From: Favolaschia claudopus | Lineage: Eukaryota > Basidiomycota > Agaricomycetes > Agaricales > Mycenaceae | NCBI GenBank assembly: GCA_037176885.1 | Contig: JAWWNJ010000062.1 | Coordinates: 1,054,001 to 1,118,000 of the forward strand | Direction: 5' to 3' | Length of the DNA stretch: 64,000 bases | Part shown: positions 1-11,237 of the stretch, one piece after another | How positions within the stretch are numbered: the first letter of the stretch is position 1 | Layout of the letters: every line of letters starts with the position of its first letter | Program-made: the position numbers and the translations under genes | Notes under the pieces: model-generated | What the model saw: only the letters and a program-made list of their open reading frames with translations | The model's database searches: none | What the model was told of the DNA's origin: nothing

Positions 1-2312
1 ACTTCAAGGTCTCGCTCTATGCGCCGTCTTAGCAAACAAGCAGCAGAAAGAACACGCCAGCGATAAGGACGTACTAGCATAAATGTTTCCATTTTGTCCT
101 CTTTCTGTGAGGGCACTTCATCGACATTGATAATAGTCGCATATCCACCGGTCTCGACACGACAGTGCAGTTCAATTGCCTCGAATATTTCCCAGGCCCA
201 GTAACGGTACTTTTCGTTACCAGTGAGGCGGTAAGCGATGAAGAGAGACTCCACTGTCTCAGGACTGCAGCGACGAAAGTCAGTACACCGGAACATTCAG
301 CAATCGAGTGCATACCGAAGCATATAGCGTGAGTCATACGGAGGTAGCTCGCCCGGTTTTATACTGTGCCGTTCATGCGATGAATAAATCGCATAAATTT
401 AAGATATTTGCTCACTGTGCTCCTTTGATATACCAGTCGCTGGGATACATGGCATCATCCCCCATACCGTCGCTAGCGATGCGGAAATGGGCAATTTCCG
501 GTGCGAGACCACTGAAAGTTGAAGTCACCAATCATGCAATTGTGTTTCCGCGAAAGACGCACGTAGAGGTGCTATGCGTGTCCATACAGGTTTTTATCAG
601 ATCATTACCCGTCTTCCAATCGCGCTGCCCGGCCTCCGAAAGTTCTTCGGGTCGAGGAGGTATTGAGACTGGGTGAACTAGTGCACCTGCAGTCGTAGCT
701 CCGAGAAGGAGTGAGCCACCGAAGAAGCAGACGAGGTGGTCTTGCTTTGGGGTTAATCGCCACGTACTATGAAGGTCATGTTGGGAAGATTAGGGGGTTA
801 TCTTCCGAAATACGCTCACGTTCTACCATCAGGAGCTGCTTCCGGGACTAGCTCGGACGTGTACACCATATTTGAGTTGACACTCTTTTTTATGAGATGC
901 TTATGCACAGCAGTCATGGCATCGCTGTACATCTGGAGGCCAAAATTAGCGCATGTTTATCGAGTTTGCAGCCACTCACATTACGATAAAAGTCCTCTGT
1001 ATGATTCTGGTTCAATGTCAATGATCAGAAAGGAAGGGATAGGAATAGGGCGAAGGTCGAAGTTACAGTCTGAATATATTGCTTTCTGTTGGGGGTTAGC
1101 AACTGGCGGGAAATAGAACAGAGATTTTGTCGTACAAAAGATATTCGTAATAACTGTCCGCTCGCGATCCTAGGCGCATGGCTGACAAGACAAATTCACC
1201 GGTCTGCCAACTGAACAGCGTCAAGTATGGAAAGACAAGGAAAAGTGAAACGAACTTGAGGAAGATGGAAGCTAGACCATGAGGCAGTAAGGAGCTTTTG
1301 AGGCGACGCATCACCTTCACACTAGCTGAGCGACAAGGAAAGGAACATTAGGCGGGTGAACTCACTGCTTCTCCCTTCTCCCAATATATTGAATTGCCGG
1401 TGAGGACACTCAGATATCGCAGCTCCAGCTGCAGAGTTGCTACTTCAGCACTGCTAACAAACTCGGGCCAATTTGGGTCAATTGCGCCTTCCCGAAGAGC
1501 CAGGTTAATGTTTGTTAGGGGGAGTCCTGAAGGAGTGTTGAAAACGGGAATCATTCGATCCGCAAGCTCGACGGCTTTCTCAAGATAAACAGTATCGTTC
1601 CCAGACAGATGGTAGGCAGATAAAAGACCACCCAAGACTCGTATAGTTGTCTGTACAGAGTATTGAACAAAACCCACAACGGGTGAAAAAGGTTGGAATC
1701 ACCTCGAAAGTATTGAAGGTAGCATTTCGGTCAAATGACATTTTGGTCGCGACCCATTCTCGTGCACGCGAATATTCCTGATGAAGCCCCATCAACAACA
1801 TTGTGTCGATGGAATCGACAACAGTGTAACCTATGCCCCCAGCGGCGGTGAGATTGGTTCCTTTGTGGCTGATTGGATGATACTCGTCATCGCCCATGGC
1901 GTCCCGCTCTGAGGAAATATAAGGAGTGTGATTTATTCATGGAAGAGCTGCGCACCATATGCCGACCAAGCATGCTAGCGATTCATGTGGCGGTCAGACC
2001 CAGACAGAGAGGTCGCGTGCATATCATACCTGGAAGGCACGCACAACTGCGTCCCGCTTCATTGTATCCGCAGTGATTTCTACAGAGATAGCGGGCCCTT
2101 TGACGACCCTTGACATCTCAACATCCGAAAGACCCATGTAAGATTGGAAAGCATCGATAAATATTTGGGGGTACTTGGAAGGGTTATTAAGTTGGCGTAC
2201 ATCGATGACCTGTGAGGGAACTCACAAGGTAATAGGTGACAGCCAACGCTAACAGGATGGGGGGTAAAAGGAATGTGGCATACTTTCCAAAGTCGATGTC
2301 GAATTCAGGAGG
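1..2312 (-). CDS. GH47 alpha-1,2-mannosidase, partial (3' end beyond left edge)
   Basis: Class I alpha-1,2-mannosidase that trims N-glycan mannoses in the ER or Golgi lumen. Family hallmarks read on the minus strand: HAWSAY joined by an intron to ERDAMGDDEYHPIS (about 1960-1850), NLTAAGGIGYTVVDSIDTMLLMGL (about 1845-1780), TIRVLGGLLSAYHLSG (1650-1600), LGSRADSYYEYLL (1170-1130), LTPKQDHLVCFFGGSLLLGA (755-695), LAPEIAHFRI (515-485) and RPETVESLFIAYRLTGNEKYRYWAWEIFEAIELHCRVETGG split over 270-150. Short GT-AG introns separate these blocks, for example HAWSAY-g/ag-RD. The C-terminal exons lie left of base 1. Upstream, 2209-2040 encodes VDVRQL...YPQIF...GLSDVEMSRVVKGP. A hydrophobic run near 2295-2235 is probably the type II membrane anchor. 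The junction between anchor and stalk is unresolved, because the obvious intron would be only 16 nt. The first coding exon, upstream of an acceptor at 2313, was not found. Confidence 0.88.
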
Positions 2313-3544
2313 CTACATCCTTGTCAACTAAAATCAAGGCGGAAGCCAAAGCGCGAAGCCTGACAGTTTCTTGTTCATCTACGCGAGAGTCTTTAGCATT
2401 TTTGGGTATCTTCTTGCGCTGACGCAGTTTAGAGCCACTCATAAATACTACGGGCGGAATGTTTCGTGCGTCGTTGAGCGTCGTATCGACCGACGTAGCA
2501 GAGAGTAAATTATCGCTGACTAAGCTTCCAGCCATCAGTGTTCGGTATATCGGCCCGAGCGTTCAGCTCTGTCTTGAACGTTGAGCTCGCTGCTGAAGCT
2601 CTGAAGACCTTGGCTTTGTAATGGCAGCATGTTTGCGGTTCACTCGACGTGTCTGGAAATCGTTTTTGGATAATAAAGGTGCGCTCTGGAACCGCGCAAT
2701 AGCGAGCGAATGAAGCATCTATGAAAAGGACATGATACATGTTTTTCGAATGTTGCTGCCAATTTAGTTGGCCCAAATTTCCATTGAATTCGTCTTTTGT
2801 AGCTTCAGTTGCATAAGGCAACTCCAGGGTCGGTCACTGCATCTCTGAAAGTTGAGCCACACAATCTGAACAGAGTCGGGGTGCGTGTTTATTTCTACTC
2901 TGTCCGCAAAGCATCGGAAAGCACCTGAGCTCTCCTTTTGCTTTCCAGACAGGTATTGTACACACTCCCTCACGGTAACCATAACATTTCGTGAATTGGT
3001 TTTTAGTTCACGGCGGTCTCATACTGTCTATCACGGACACGATGGGATCCCTCGCTGTGGCCAGCAAAGGCCAATACATGGTGAAACTTGTCAGCCATTA
3101 CTCTAATAGATTGTCACCTCAGAATTTGCTTCAAAGACTGGTGTCTCTACCGACATTGGGACCTCTTTTGTTCGCCCCGTTAGTGTGTTTCTAGTTCGTA
3201 AAATCCTTCCATGAATTGAGTGAACGGAGTCTAGTCTGGACGAGCGGGAGACACGCTGCACGTCAAGGCTGAATTAATTGGAATGGTACCATCTTCTTAG
3301 CTTCGACTGAAAATATAATGAAAAGACCACAAGGGCAAATCTCTTGCATACACACGCGTGGAATTCACCAATCCGGAGGGTTCCCTCTTGGCTTACGGCC
3401 GTGAGTTCGATGCTTGAGCAGTTGAACTGGTGTCGTCGATCACTCAACGGCTACAGATCACACGAAATATATCGGAAAATCTTCCACGGATCCGGTATGC
3501 TTTCACTGAAGCTGTCGAGAGAAAACTCATCTCCTCTCGCAGCA
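2313..3544. other. Stretch upstream of GH47 with no recognised gene
   Basis: About 1.2 kb lies between the GH47 membrane-anchor exon and the start of the duplicated P450 unit. Short open frames occur on both strands, and one or more could hold the missing first GH47 exon (2305-2535, minus, is a candidate). None shows a recognisable domain or a convincing splice partner. Otherwise nothing is seen here. Confidence 0.4.
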
Positions 3545-6237
3545 AAATGTTAAATTTTCCGACGATGGCGAGGTCCTCACAGAAGGCAAAGACAGTCAGG
3601 ACGTTGACTAGATTCAAATATGTTCCTTGGATCACACCCAGACACATTGACGGGAAAGTCTGCTTCATCAGAACAAGTACATAGTACAAAGTGCGAAAGT
3701 ACTACATTGCAAATCAAGTAGATTCCGACCACTGGACGAAAACAAAAAACCTTGGTAGGCAGTTTAATTCGCGGACTGTATCAAAAGTGCTGCTGTGTCG
3801 GAACGAGGGACAATAGAGCACTGGAAGGAGCTCGGGTGGCTGTGGAATGTTAGCGCATACCCCTTCTCACTTGCCACTTGGGCGACAGAAAGTCCCACCT
3901 TACGACGCCGTCAGAATAAACCGCATCAATTTTGATCTCATTCCCAGCAGCGTCTTTAACCTTGGATATGTTGAACGTCGCCAAAACAGACGAGATGGCT
4001 GCCCAAAGCGTCGCATCCGCATTGTGGCGCCCCACACAAATTCGGCGGCCGAATCTCATTGCATACAAAGTGTAAATTTACCGCGTTGTAGAGGGAAATT
4101 CGACGAACCCAAATGCCAGGATAGTATCGTCATGGTTGAGCTTTCCATCTGCGGTAAAAAATCGATCAGGGTTAAAATGCTCAGGGTCTGTGTACACGGA
4201 TTCATCCCGGGTCATGGCCCTTATCAACGAGGTTTAGGCGGGCGATAAGCCGAAATTTTCAAGAATGAAGTTGCACACCATATATTGGCCATGACCGTCG
4301 TACCTGACTTGGTTGAGTGTCGAGGAAGATGGCTCTTGAGATGCCTACCTTTGGGTATATAGAAACCGTTATAAACGTCGTCTGCGCTGGTTGCGTGGGG
4401 TGCACCAAGGGGGACAATCGGTCTCCAGCGCATGAGCTCCCGATATAGAGCCTCCACGTAAGGCAACGAAGGACGGTCCTCGAACTGTGGCAATCTACCG
4501 GAGCCGAGGACAGTATCCAACTCTGTTTGTGCTCGCTGTTGTACAGCAGGATACTGTGCCATCGCGAGAAAGAATGAAGCCAGGGTAGAGTGAGTCTTAG
4601 AACTTTCAGTTGAGGAAGTTCGAATGGTATCCTTCGAGGACGTACGGTGTCTGCGCCGGCTGAGTGACACTTCAAAAAGGACGCACGGAAATGAGCAACG
4701 AGAGGAATACCTGCGTACGCTGTGGCGGCAGTTTCCCGGATAGCGACCTCATCTGAGCGGCTGCGGACTTGGAGCATCTTAGCAACGACAGATTTCGAAT
4801 CCACGCCGTCTCGCTGCGCATGATGATTAATTTGACGATGCCTCGAGAATAGAAAGCGTTTTGCTTTACGAAATTGAATTGAACTTGTTGCATTTCATTG
4901 ACGAGCTGACGGCACTCTATATACGATGAAGCTGATATCGAGTGACACTGATGAATTCCCCTCACCAGCTGCATAATTTTGAAAACCTGCTCCAGGAAAC
5001 CAGGACGGAACATAACGCAGAATCGGGAAGGCATTGACAGCTACAGCCCCAGGGAAAAAAGAGTCCCCAAGTTTTTTCATAGCTTTATCCGATAACTCGA
5101 CGAATCTATCATTACTTGGCTTGACATTATATCCGTAGACGATCTTCATTATTGTTGCTGCAGCAAGGCTAGAAGAAAGACAATCAACGTCGAAGAAGGA
5201 AGTTCAAGTAAATCACAAAACGTTTTCAGATGTTCCCGAAAATCCTGGGGATCCGATAGCAGTTGCTGCAGGAATTGGTGTATTTTGATCATCTGGATGG
5301 CTCCATAGGTGTGCACTATATCTCGACGGAAGTGCTGTTGGAATAGTCTTCGATGTTGCCTCCAACGATCGCCCATCTGCATGAGCCCAACATTGAAATC
5401 CCATCCCAACCTGCAGCATGTGCTCAAAACCCTCAAACAATGAGTATTCAAACGCCTCACAGTTCAATCATAGTGACGACGGGACGATCAGAATAGATGT
5501 GAGATCGTTTCTCGAATAGCTCATTGGCAGTCCTGACGGAATTGACGATGACGATGTGCTGTCCCAGAGCACTAGCGTGTACAAGCTCCCCTTTCGAAAT
5601 TCGCAATTGAAGAGAATGAGCGGACCTACAGGTCAACTCACCGTAGCGCCGGCCCCATTCCGTGTATGTCAACCAAGGAAGTTTTGTGGGCAGATCCTAA
5701 AAATTTCCAACTGCAAACCGGGGCGGGGGTCCGGGAGGGTAACGGAGGATTCCATTTCCAAGCCCTAAGACTTGGCGGAGGAACCTGAGCAACACAGCAC
5801 ACACAACTAACGAACCCAATATGCTCAGAAGGAAGGTCATTGCGGCAAGCTCAAGGATGAGGCAGAAATCTGAAGACGAGTGATTGGGCATTTATGTCGG
5901 TGTCGACCAATGGCACGAATGGTTCTGCTGACTGACTCCGTGGGGTGATTCATGTTGGAGAACCTGGCATTAAGTCGCCGACAGAGCGAAATGGAACGAC
6001 CGGCGTTTTTGAAAGAACGAATGTACTATTAATGCCTGTTTTCCAGGGGAAGTGTTCAGGGTGTAGGAGGATCTGCGTCGGTCAAATGGATGATTTGGGC
6101 AGAGCGCGATAGCCTCGGGAAGCTCGAATGCATTCTGTCTTATTGGCAAGAAAGATGGTCATGAAGGAAGAGGACACGACGCTTTTGATTGCTGATTGAT
6201 TGTCGTTGTTGGTGGTCTCTGTGCTGAGTTGTAAAAT
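3545..6237. repeat. Tandem segmental duplication, left unit (P450 gene plus flanks)
   Basis: The sequence from about 3560 to 3780, including ggcgaggtcctc, gacgggaaagtctgcttcat and ttcgcggactgta, recurs at about 6240-6466. From there the order repeats: P450 3' end, P450 body, P450 5' flank. The two units are strongly similar through coding DNA, introns and about 300 bp upstream of the start codon. The right unit (about 6238-10740) is longer because of a 1.56 kb insertion at 6467 and about 0.3 kb of extra sequence near 10170-10495. Confidence 0.85.
3764..5891 (-). pseudogene. Cytochrome P450 pseudogene (left tandem copy)
   Basis: Close paralogue of the intact P450 at 8005-10086 with the same exon order. 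It keeps an N-terminal membrane anchor and PPGPPPRF hinge, the WRQHRRLFQQHFR C-helix, the AGADTT oxygen-binding motif (14-nt exon 4646-4659), the ELMR K-helix and the haem loop FGFGRRICVG (spliced across 4055-4108). It ends in LLIQSAN. Two lesions break it. First, a TAG stop at 5697-5699 stands where the intact copy has TAC (AVGNF-stop versus AVGNFYDLP). Second, near 4855 it lacks 7 nt present in the other copy, which removes the GT donor of the intron after KQN and shifts the frame. Both were found by aligning the copies by eye. The remaining motifs are well kept, so inactivation is probably recent. Translation from an internal ATG cannot be excluded. Confidence 0.85.
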
Positions 6238-6466
6238 CTCCGGCGATGGCGAGGTCCTCAGAAGGGAAAGACAGTCCAAATGTTGAGTAGATTCGCACTC
6301 CTTATGTTCCTTGGATCATTCCACCCAGACGAGACGTATTGACGGGAAAGTCTGCTTCATGAGAACAAGTAAATAGTACAAAGTGCGAGAGTCTTAGTAT
6401 GTTACAAATCAAGTAGATTCTGACGAGAACAAAAAAGTTGGTAGGCATTTCAATTCGCGGACTGTA

Positions 6467-8024
6467 CTCACCTTGCTCCTGACCACCATCATCGTACTAT
6501 CGAGGTCCCGATTACGGGGCTCCTGGACTACCAGGGATGGATGGCCATTGGAATGCAGGTATATATATACAATCCCCACCACATACGCGCCGTGCGCGGT
6601 GGTATTGGGCTATAACACCTATCTCGTCGTTTTGGGGCTCCGAACGTACCGTTTCTCCTCAAACCGCTGGCCCAGTCCGCTTTTATTGCGCACAAACGAG
6701 GTGACACAAGTCCCCAGTCCACGACAATATATGTCTTGCAGCTTCTTGACTCGCAGCCCCTTCACGACACACACTTCGGGCTGTTTCGGGCGTTGGGCAA
6801 TGTCAAATGGTCACATGATTGTGCACTGCCTTTTGATCCGCTCCCATCCAGTCGAGTCTTTTGACGCTGCTGGCTCATTCCATCCACGCCATACGCTCAA
6901 CCTTGAAAGCTTGAACCTTAGGCTTGGTACAGCACTCAATCCCTTCCGAGGCTGTCTTCGCCGATTCGATCTTTCCATCGCTTCAAGTTGTTGAGCTTGG
7001 CCTTCATCTGAGTTTCGCTCATCTGTCAAGGCGTCCCTTGAACGTACAGTCTAGTTCACATTTCACAGGAGTGGTGGCATAGAGACAAGCTAAAGAAGGG
7101 TTACTTGTCACTGCCCACCTTGAATATCCAAACAAAGTCGGACGTTTCTTGTCTTAATGTCAGTCCTCCGACATGGATGATCCAAGATGAATGTGGACTA
7201 CCCTGCTAAGAAATTGGACTGCTTCTCGCTGTGTACTCACCTCGTCGGCACTGCTAGCCCGCACAGGAGGGCATTTACTCGCTCTCCTCTGTTGGATCAC
7301 AGCTTAGCGGTGGTGGCTCTGACGCATCTGGGACATTACAGAAGTATCATATTCCTCGGGTGTGGTGATTATGTCGCTTCTGCTCTTTGGATGTAGACGA
7401 CAAGTCTCACGCCGCTCTGGTCTGTACGGCTCACCCCACCTTGTCTCCTTAAAGGGAGGAATTCCTTCGCGACATCTTGATTCTTCAGCCTTCATTGCGC
7501 CATCTCGCGACGACGCGGTCTGCCGAGATTTCCCTCGGCTCCTTCTGGACCGTATTGTGACTACACACGTCGTTGAAACTGTGCGCGGTGTTCTGCAGAT
7601 TTTCCAAATGAAGGAAATGTGGGCAGCACCAGAGCATTTCAACCTGCAAGGTTGGCAGGAATAAGTCCAGTGACTATATCGTGTATTTGAATTGAAACTG
7701 CGAGACGGTTCAATCTTATTTATTGCTTTCTGGACGACTGTGATTTATGTGAGGTGCTGGGGAACTGGCACTTGACTCCTGGCTGATTATGGTCAGGTTG
7801 GCACCGCTCGTTCTGTCTGTGGATTGGCAATTCTTTGCGGGAGGTCAATGATTGCCCCCAGACCGGGAAAGTAATACATGGGAGACGGGCTGTTCGTAAC
7901 GGTGGAAGTTCAAATACATCCGTAGCATACATTGTTAGGACGCTTTGTGTATGTAGTACGGACCCCCGGCCGTTCCGACTCGGGACCTTGTGCCGGTAAC
8001 TATCCTATCCTATCCTATCCTGTA
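6467..8024. mobile_element. 1.56 kb insertion flanked by CTGTA repeats, ending in (TATCC)n
   Basis: The left unit reads ggactgta-tcaaaag without interruption. In the right unit the two halves are separated by this block. The pentamer CTGTA occurs on both sides (6462-6466 and 8020-8024), as expected of a target-site duplication. The right end is four tandem TATCC units (8001-8020), a simple-repeat tail like that of some non-LTR retroelements. No open frame with a recognisable domain is present, and no terminal inverted repeats were seen. It is probably a non-autonomous or decayed retroelement; the class is uncertain. Confidence 0.65.
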
Positions 8025-10086
8025 TTAAAAGTGCCGCTGTGTCGGAGCGGGGGACAATAGAACACTGGAAGGAGCTTGGGTGACTGTGGCTCAATATTAG
8101 TGCATACCCCTTCCCACTTGCAACGAACTCTGACCCACCTTATCATGCCGTCGGAATAAACCATATCAATTTCGATCTCATTCCCAGCAGTGTCTTTGGC
8201 CTTGGATATGTTGAACGTTGCCAAAACAGAGCAGATGGCTGCCCAAACCGTCGCATCTCCATTGCGGCGCCCTACACAGATTCGGCGGCCGAATCTCATT
8301 GCATACAAAGTGTGAGATTGAGCGCGTGGTAGAGGGAAATTCGACAAACCCAAATGCCAGGATAGTATCATCATTATTGAGCTTTCCATCTGCGGTAAAA
8401 AATCGATCAGGGTTAAAATCTTCAGGGTCTGTGTACACGGATTCATCCCGGGTCATGGCCCTTATCAACGAGGTTTAGGCGGGCGATAAGCCGAAATTTT
8501 CGAGGATGGAGTTGCGCACCATATATTGGCCATGACCGTCGTACCTGACTTGGTTGAGTGTCGAGGGAGACGAGTCTTTAGATGCTTACCTTTGGGTATA
8601 TAGAAACCATTATAAATGTCGTCTGCGCTAGTTGCGTGTGGTACACCAAGCGGGAGAGCTGGTCTCCAGCGCATGAGCTCCCGATATAAAGCCTCCACAT
8701 AAGGCAACGAAGGACGGTCCTCGAACTGTGGCAATCTACCGGAGCCGAGAACAGTATCCAGTTCTTGTTGTGCTCGCTGCTGCACGGCAGGATACTGTGC
8801 CATCGCGACAAAGAATGAAGCTAGTGTGGAGTGGGTCTTAGAACTTTCAGTTGAGCGAGTTCCGATGGTTTCTTTCGAGCACGTACAGTGTCTGAGCCGG
8901 CTGAGTGACACATCATAAGGGCGTACGGAATTGAGCAACGAGAGCAATACCTGCGTAAGCTGTGGCGGCGGATTCCCGAATAGCGACCTCATCTGGGCGG
9001 CCGCGACCTTGAAGCATTTTAGCAACAACAGAATTTGAATCCAGGCCGTCTCGCTGCTCATGATGATTGATTTGGCGACGTCTCGAGGATAGAAATCGAA
9101 CCATGTTTTGCTTCACGAAATTGAACTGAACTTGTTGCATTTCGTCAACGAGCTGACGGCAATCTATATACGGTGAAGCGATAGCAAGCGAGACTGATGA
9201 ATTCTCCTCACCAGCTGCATAATTTTGAAAACCTGCTCCTGGGAGCCACGATGGAACATAACGCAGAATCGGGAAAGCATTGACAGCTACAGCCCCAGGG
9301 AAAAAAGAGTCCCCGAGTTTTTTGACAGCTTTATCCGATAACTGAACGAATCTATCATTGCTTGGCTTGACATTATATCCGTAGACGATCTTCATTATTG
9401 TTGCTGCACCAAACCTGGGAGACAGACAATTAACGCCAAACGAGAAAAGTTCAAGTACATCACGAAACGTTTTTATATGTTCTCGAAAATCCTGAGGATC
9501 TGATAGCAGTTGGTGCAAGAATTGGTGAATTTTGTTCATCTGGATGGGTTGGTAGGTGTGCACGATATCTCGACGGAAGTGCTGTTGGAAAAGTCTTCGA
9601 TGTGCTCGCCAACGATCGCCCATTTGCATGAGCCCAACATTGAAATCCCATCCCATCCTGCAGCGTGTGTTCAAAAGCCCTGACTGACGGATATTCAAAT
9701 GCCTCACAGTTCAACCATGGTGGTCACGGGACGGTCTGAGTAAATGCCAGATCGTTTCTCGAATAGATCATTAGCAGTCCTGACCGAATTGACGATGACG
9801 ATGTGCTGTCCTAGAGCACTAGCGTGTACGAGCTCCCCTTTCAAATTCGCAATTAAAGTGAATTAGCGGGTCTACAGATCAACTCACCGTAGCGCTGGCC
9901 CCATTCTGTGTACGTCAACCAGGGAAGTTTTTTGGGCAGATCGTAGAAATTCCCGACTGCAAAACGGGATGGAGGTCCGGGAGGGTAACGGGGAAACGGA
10001 TTTCCCAGCCCAAAGACTTGGCGGAGAAACCTGAGCAACACAGCGTATACAACGAAGCAACCCAAAATGCTCAGACTGTAAGTCAT
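8005..10086 (-). CDS. Cytochrome P450 monooxygenase, intact tandem copy
   Basis: Membrane-bound class II P450 (ER), resembling the large basidiomycete families annotated as O-methylsterigmatocystin oxidoreductase-like; substrate unknown. Twelve exons read by eye: 10086-9888, 9837-9708, 9657-9469, 9414-9212, 9163-9102, 9056-8951, 8900-8887, 8836-8590, 8544-8520, 8460-8350, 8294-8139, 8083-8005. They sum to 1521 nt, giving 506 residues with no frame break. Landmarks in order: N-terminal hydrophobic anchor, YPPGPP hinge, WRAHRR C-helix, AGSDTT I-helix from the 14-nt exon, YRELMR K-helix, FNPDRF, and FGFGRRICVG haem loop. I-helix Ala is Ser here (AGSDTT versus AGADTT in the pseudogene). The last four residues (DRIG) and the stop at 8005-8007 come from the adjoining insertion, not from the ancestral SAN-stop end. 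The start at 10086 is used because an upstream ATG at about 10122 runs into a stop. Confidence 0.93.
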
Positions 10087-10740
10087 AGCAGCGAGGGGTA
10101 GGAAGAAGACGAGTGTTCAGGCATTTATGTCGGTGGTCGACCAATGGCATAACTGGTTCTGCTCAGTGACGTGCGTGGTAGGTTTTTCTCGCAAAGTGGA
10201 AAAAGAAAGCCATGTCGTGGTGCTGTCCTTTACCTAAGGGAAACAGCTGGGGTGCACGGCCGACGTCCTTGAGCCTGATCTGATTCTCAGGTTGTGTTGG
10301 AGATTCTGGTTGATAAGATCGAGAGCCGTTCCTCTGGAGCCCGTATATTTGAGCTGCACGAACAAGCTTGGGACCATTGAATCGAGGTGCATTGAAACTC
10401 GCCAGGACGGAAGGCAGGCGGCCGTTCATACGGGACAGCCCATTCGTCGATGGAGCGAGACGCAACGGCCAACGTGCACCAGTGGCAGTCTTAACAGTGG
10501 CGTTTTTTTGGAAGTAAGAATACCACTGTCAATGCCTGATTTTCAGGCGAAGCGGCAGTCACGATGAGGGTGTAAGAGGATCCGCGTTGCTCAAAGTAGT
10601 GGTTTTGCGAGAAGCGTGAAAACCTGGTGACGCCTGAAGTCCAAGTTCAAAGAAAGAAAGAAATGCATTTGCGTGAATCAGCGTGATTGGCAAGAAAGAT
10701 GGGTCAATGGTCATGGAGGAAGAGGGCAAGAATTGATTGT
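10087..10740. other. P450 upstream region with extra ~0.3 kb segment
   Basis: The ends of this stretch match the 5' flank of the left P450 copy: gcatttatgtcgg...gaccaatggca near 10120-10150, then aatgcctg-ttttcagg and ttggcaagaaagatgg near 10530-10700. Between about 10165 and 10495 the right unit holds sequence absent from the left one, including an unrecognised 100-codon minus-strand open frame. It is either an insertion here or a deletion in the left copy. The unmodified stretch to 10740 is the shared promoter region. Confidence 0.5.
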
Positions 10741-11237
10741 CACGCACTCAACGTTCAACCCCCATTTGGACTTTACATCCAGATGATCCACCATGGAGTT
10801 GTCCGCGCTGCCACCTGAGGGACGACGGAGGTCTCCTCATCGCATACGCACCATCTCCGTCAATTCAATGCGCTCTTTACCCCCAAATTCTTTGCATATT
10901 CAACGCTCTCAGTGGGTTCAGCAACAGCTACAACCCAAAAATCTCATACGTCTCTAGTTTCGAGTCTGAACGGCCCCAAATCTTAGCGCCAACACCAAGG
11001 CAGGCTCATGTTGGAAGCCATCTTCTCGAAAACAGTTCGAGCGATCAATGGTTGCACGCAAATTCCCCCCAATCTTCGCGTCAGGTCTCTCCGACCCTTT
11101 CCCCCAAACGCCGGTTTCCCTCGTTGCCCCATTCACCCACTACTTCTGTCAAATTCCCCTCTAGTCTCAGCTCCCTGCACGAAGCGGATGACGATCATGA
11201 GCGGCCGCCTCAAGAAAAAGAGACGACTGAACATGCA

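Noticed and set aside
2210..2225. Intron between the GH47 membrane anchor and stalk
   Set aside because: The segment gtgagttccctcacag has perfect GT and AG ends but is only 16 nt, too short to splice. The true junction is left open.
6467..8000. Protein-coding genes inside the 1.56 kb insertion
   Set aside because: Frames of 64-173 codons occur on both strands, but they overlap each other, share no domain with known transposases and lack coding character.
8001..8020. (TATCC)4 as a telomere-like or CRISPR-like array
   Set aside because: Only four 5-bp units at the very end of an insertion and no spacers. It fits a retroelement tail. No CRISPR array is expected or seen in this eukaryotic DNA.
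10737..11237. Long open frame upstream of ALG6 as an extended N-terminus
   Set aside because: It is open but begins at TTG and has no ATG before 11238. Without a supported upstream exon only the ATG start is given, though the Pro/Ser-rich part near 11090-11230 may be coding.
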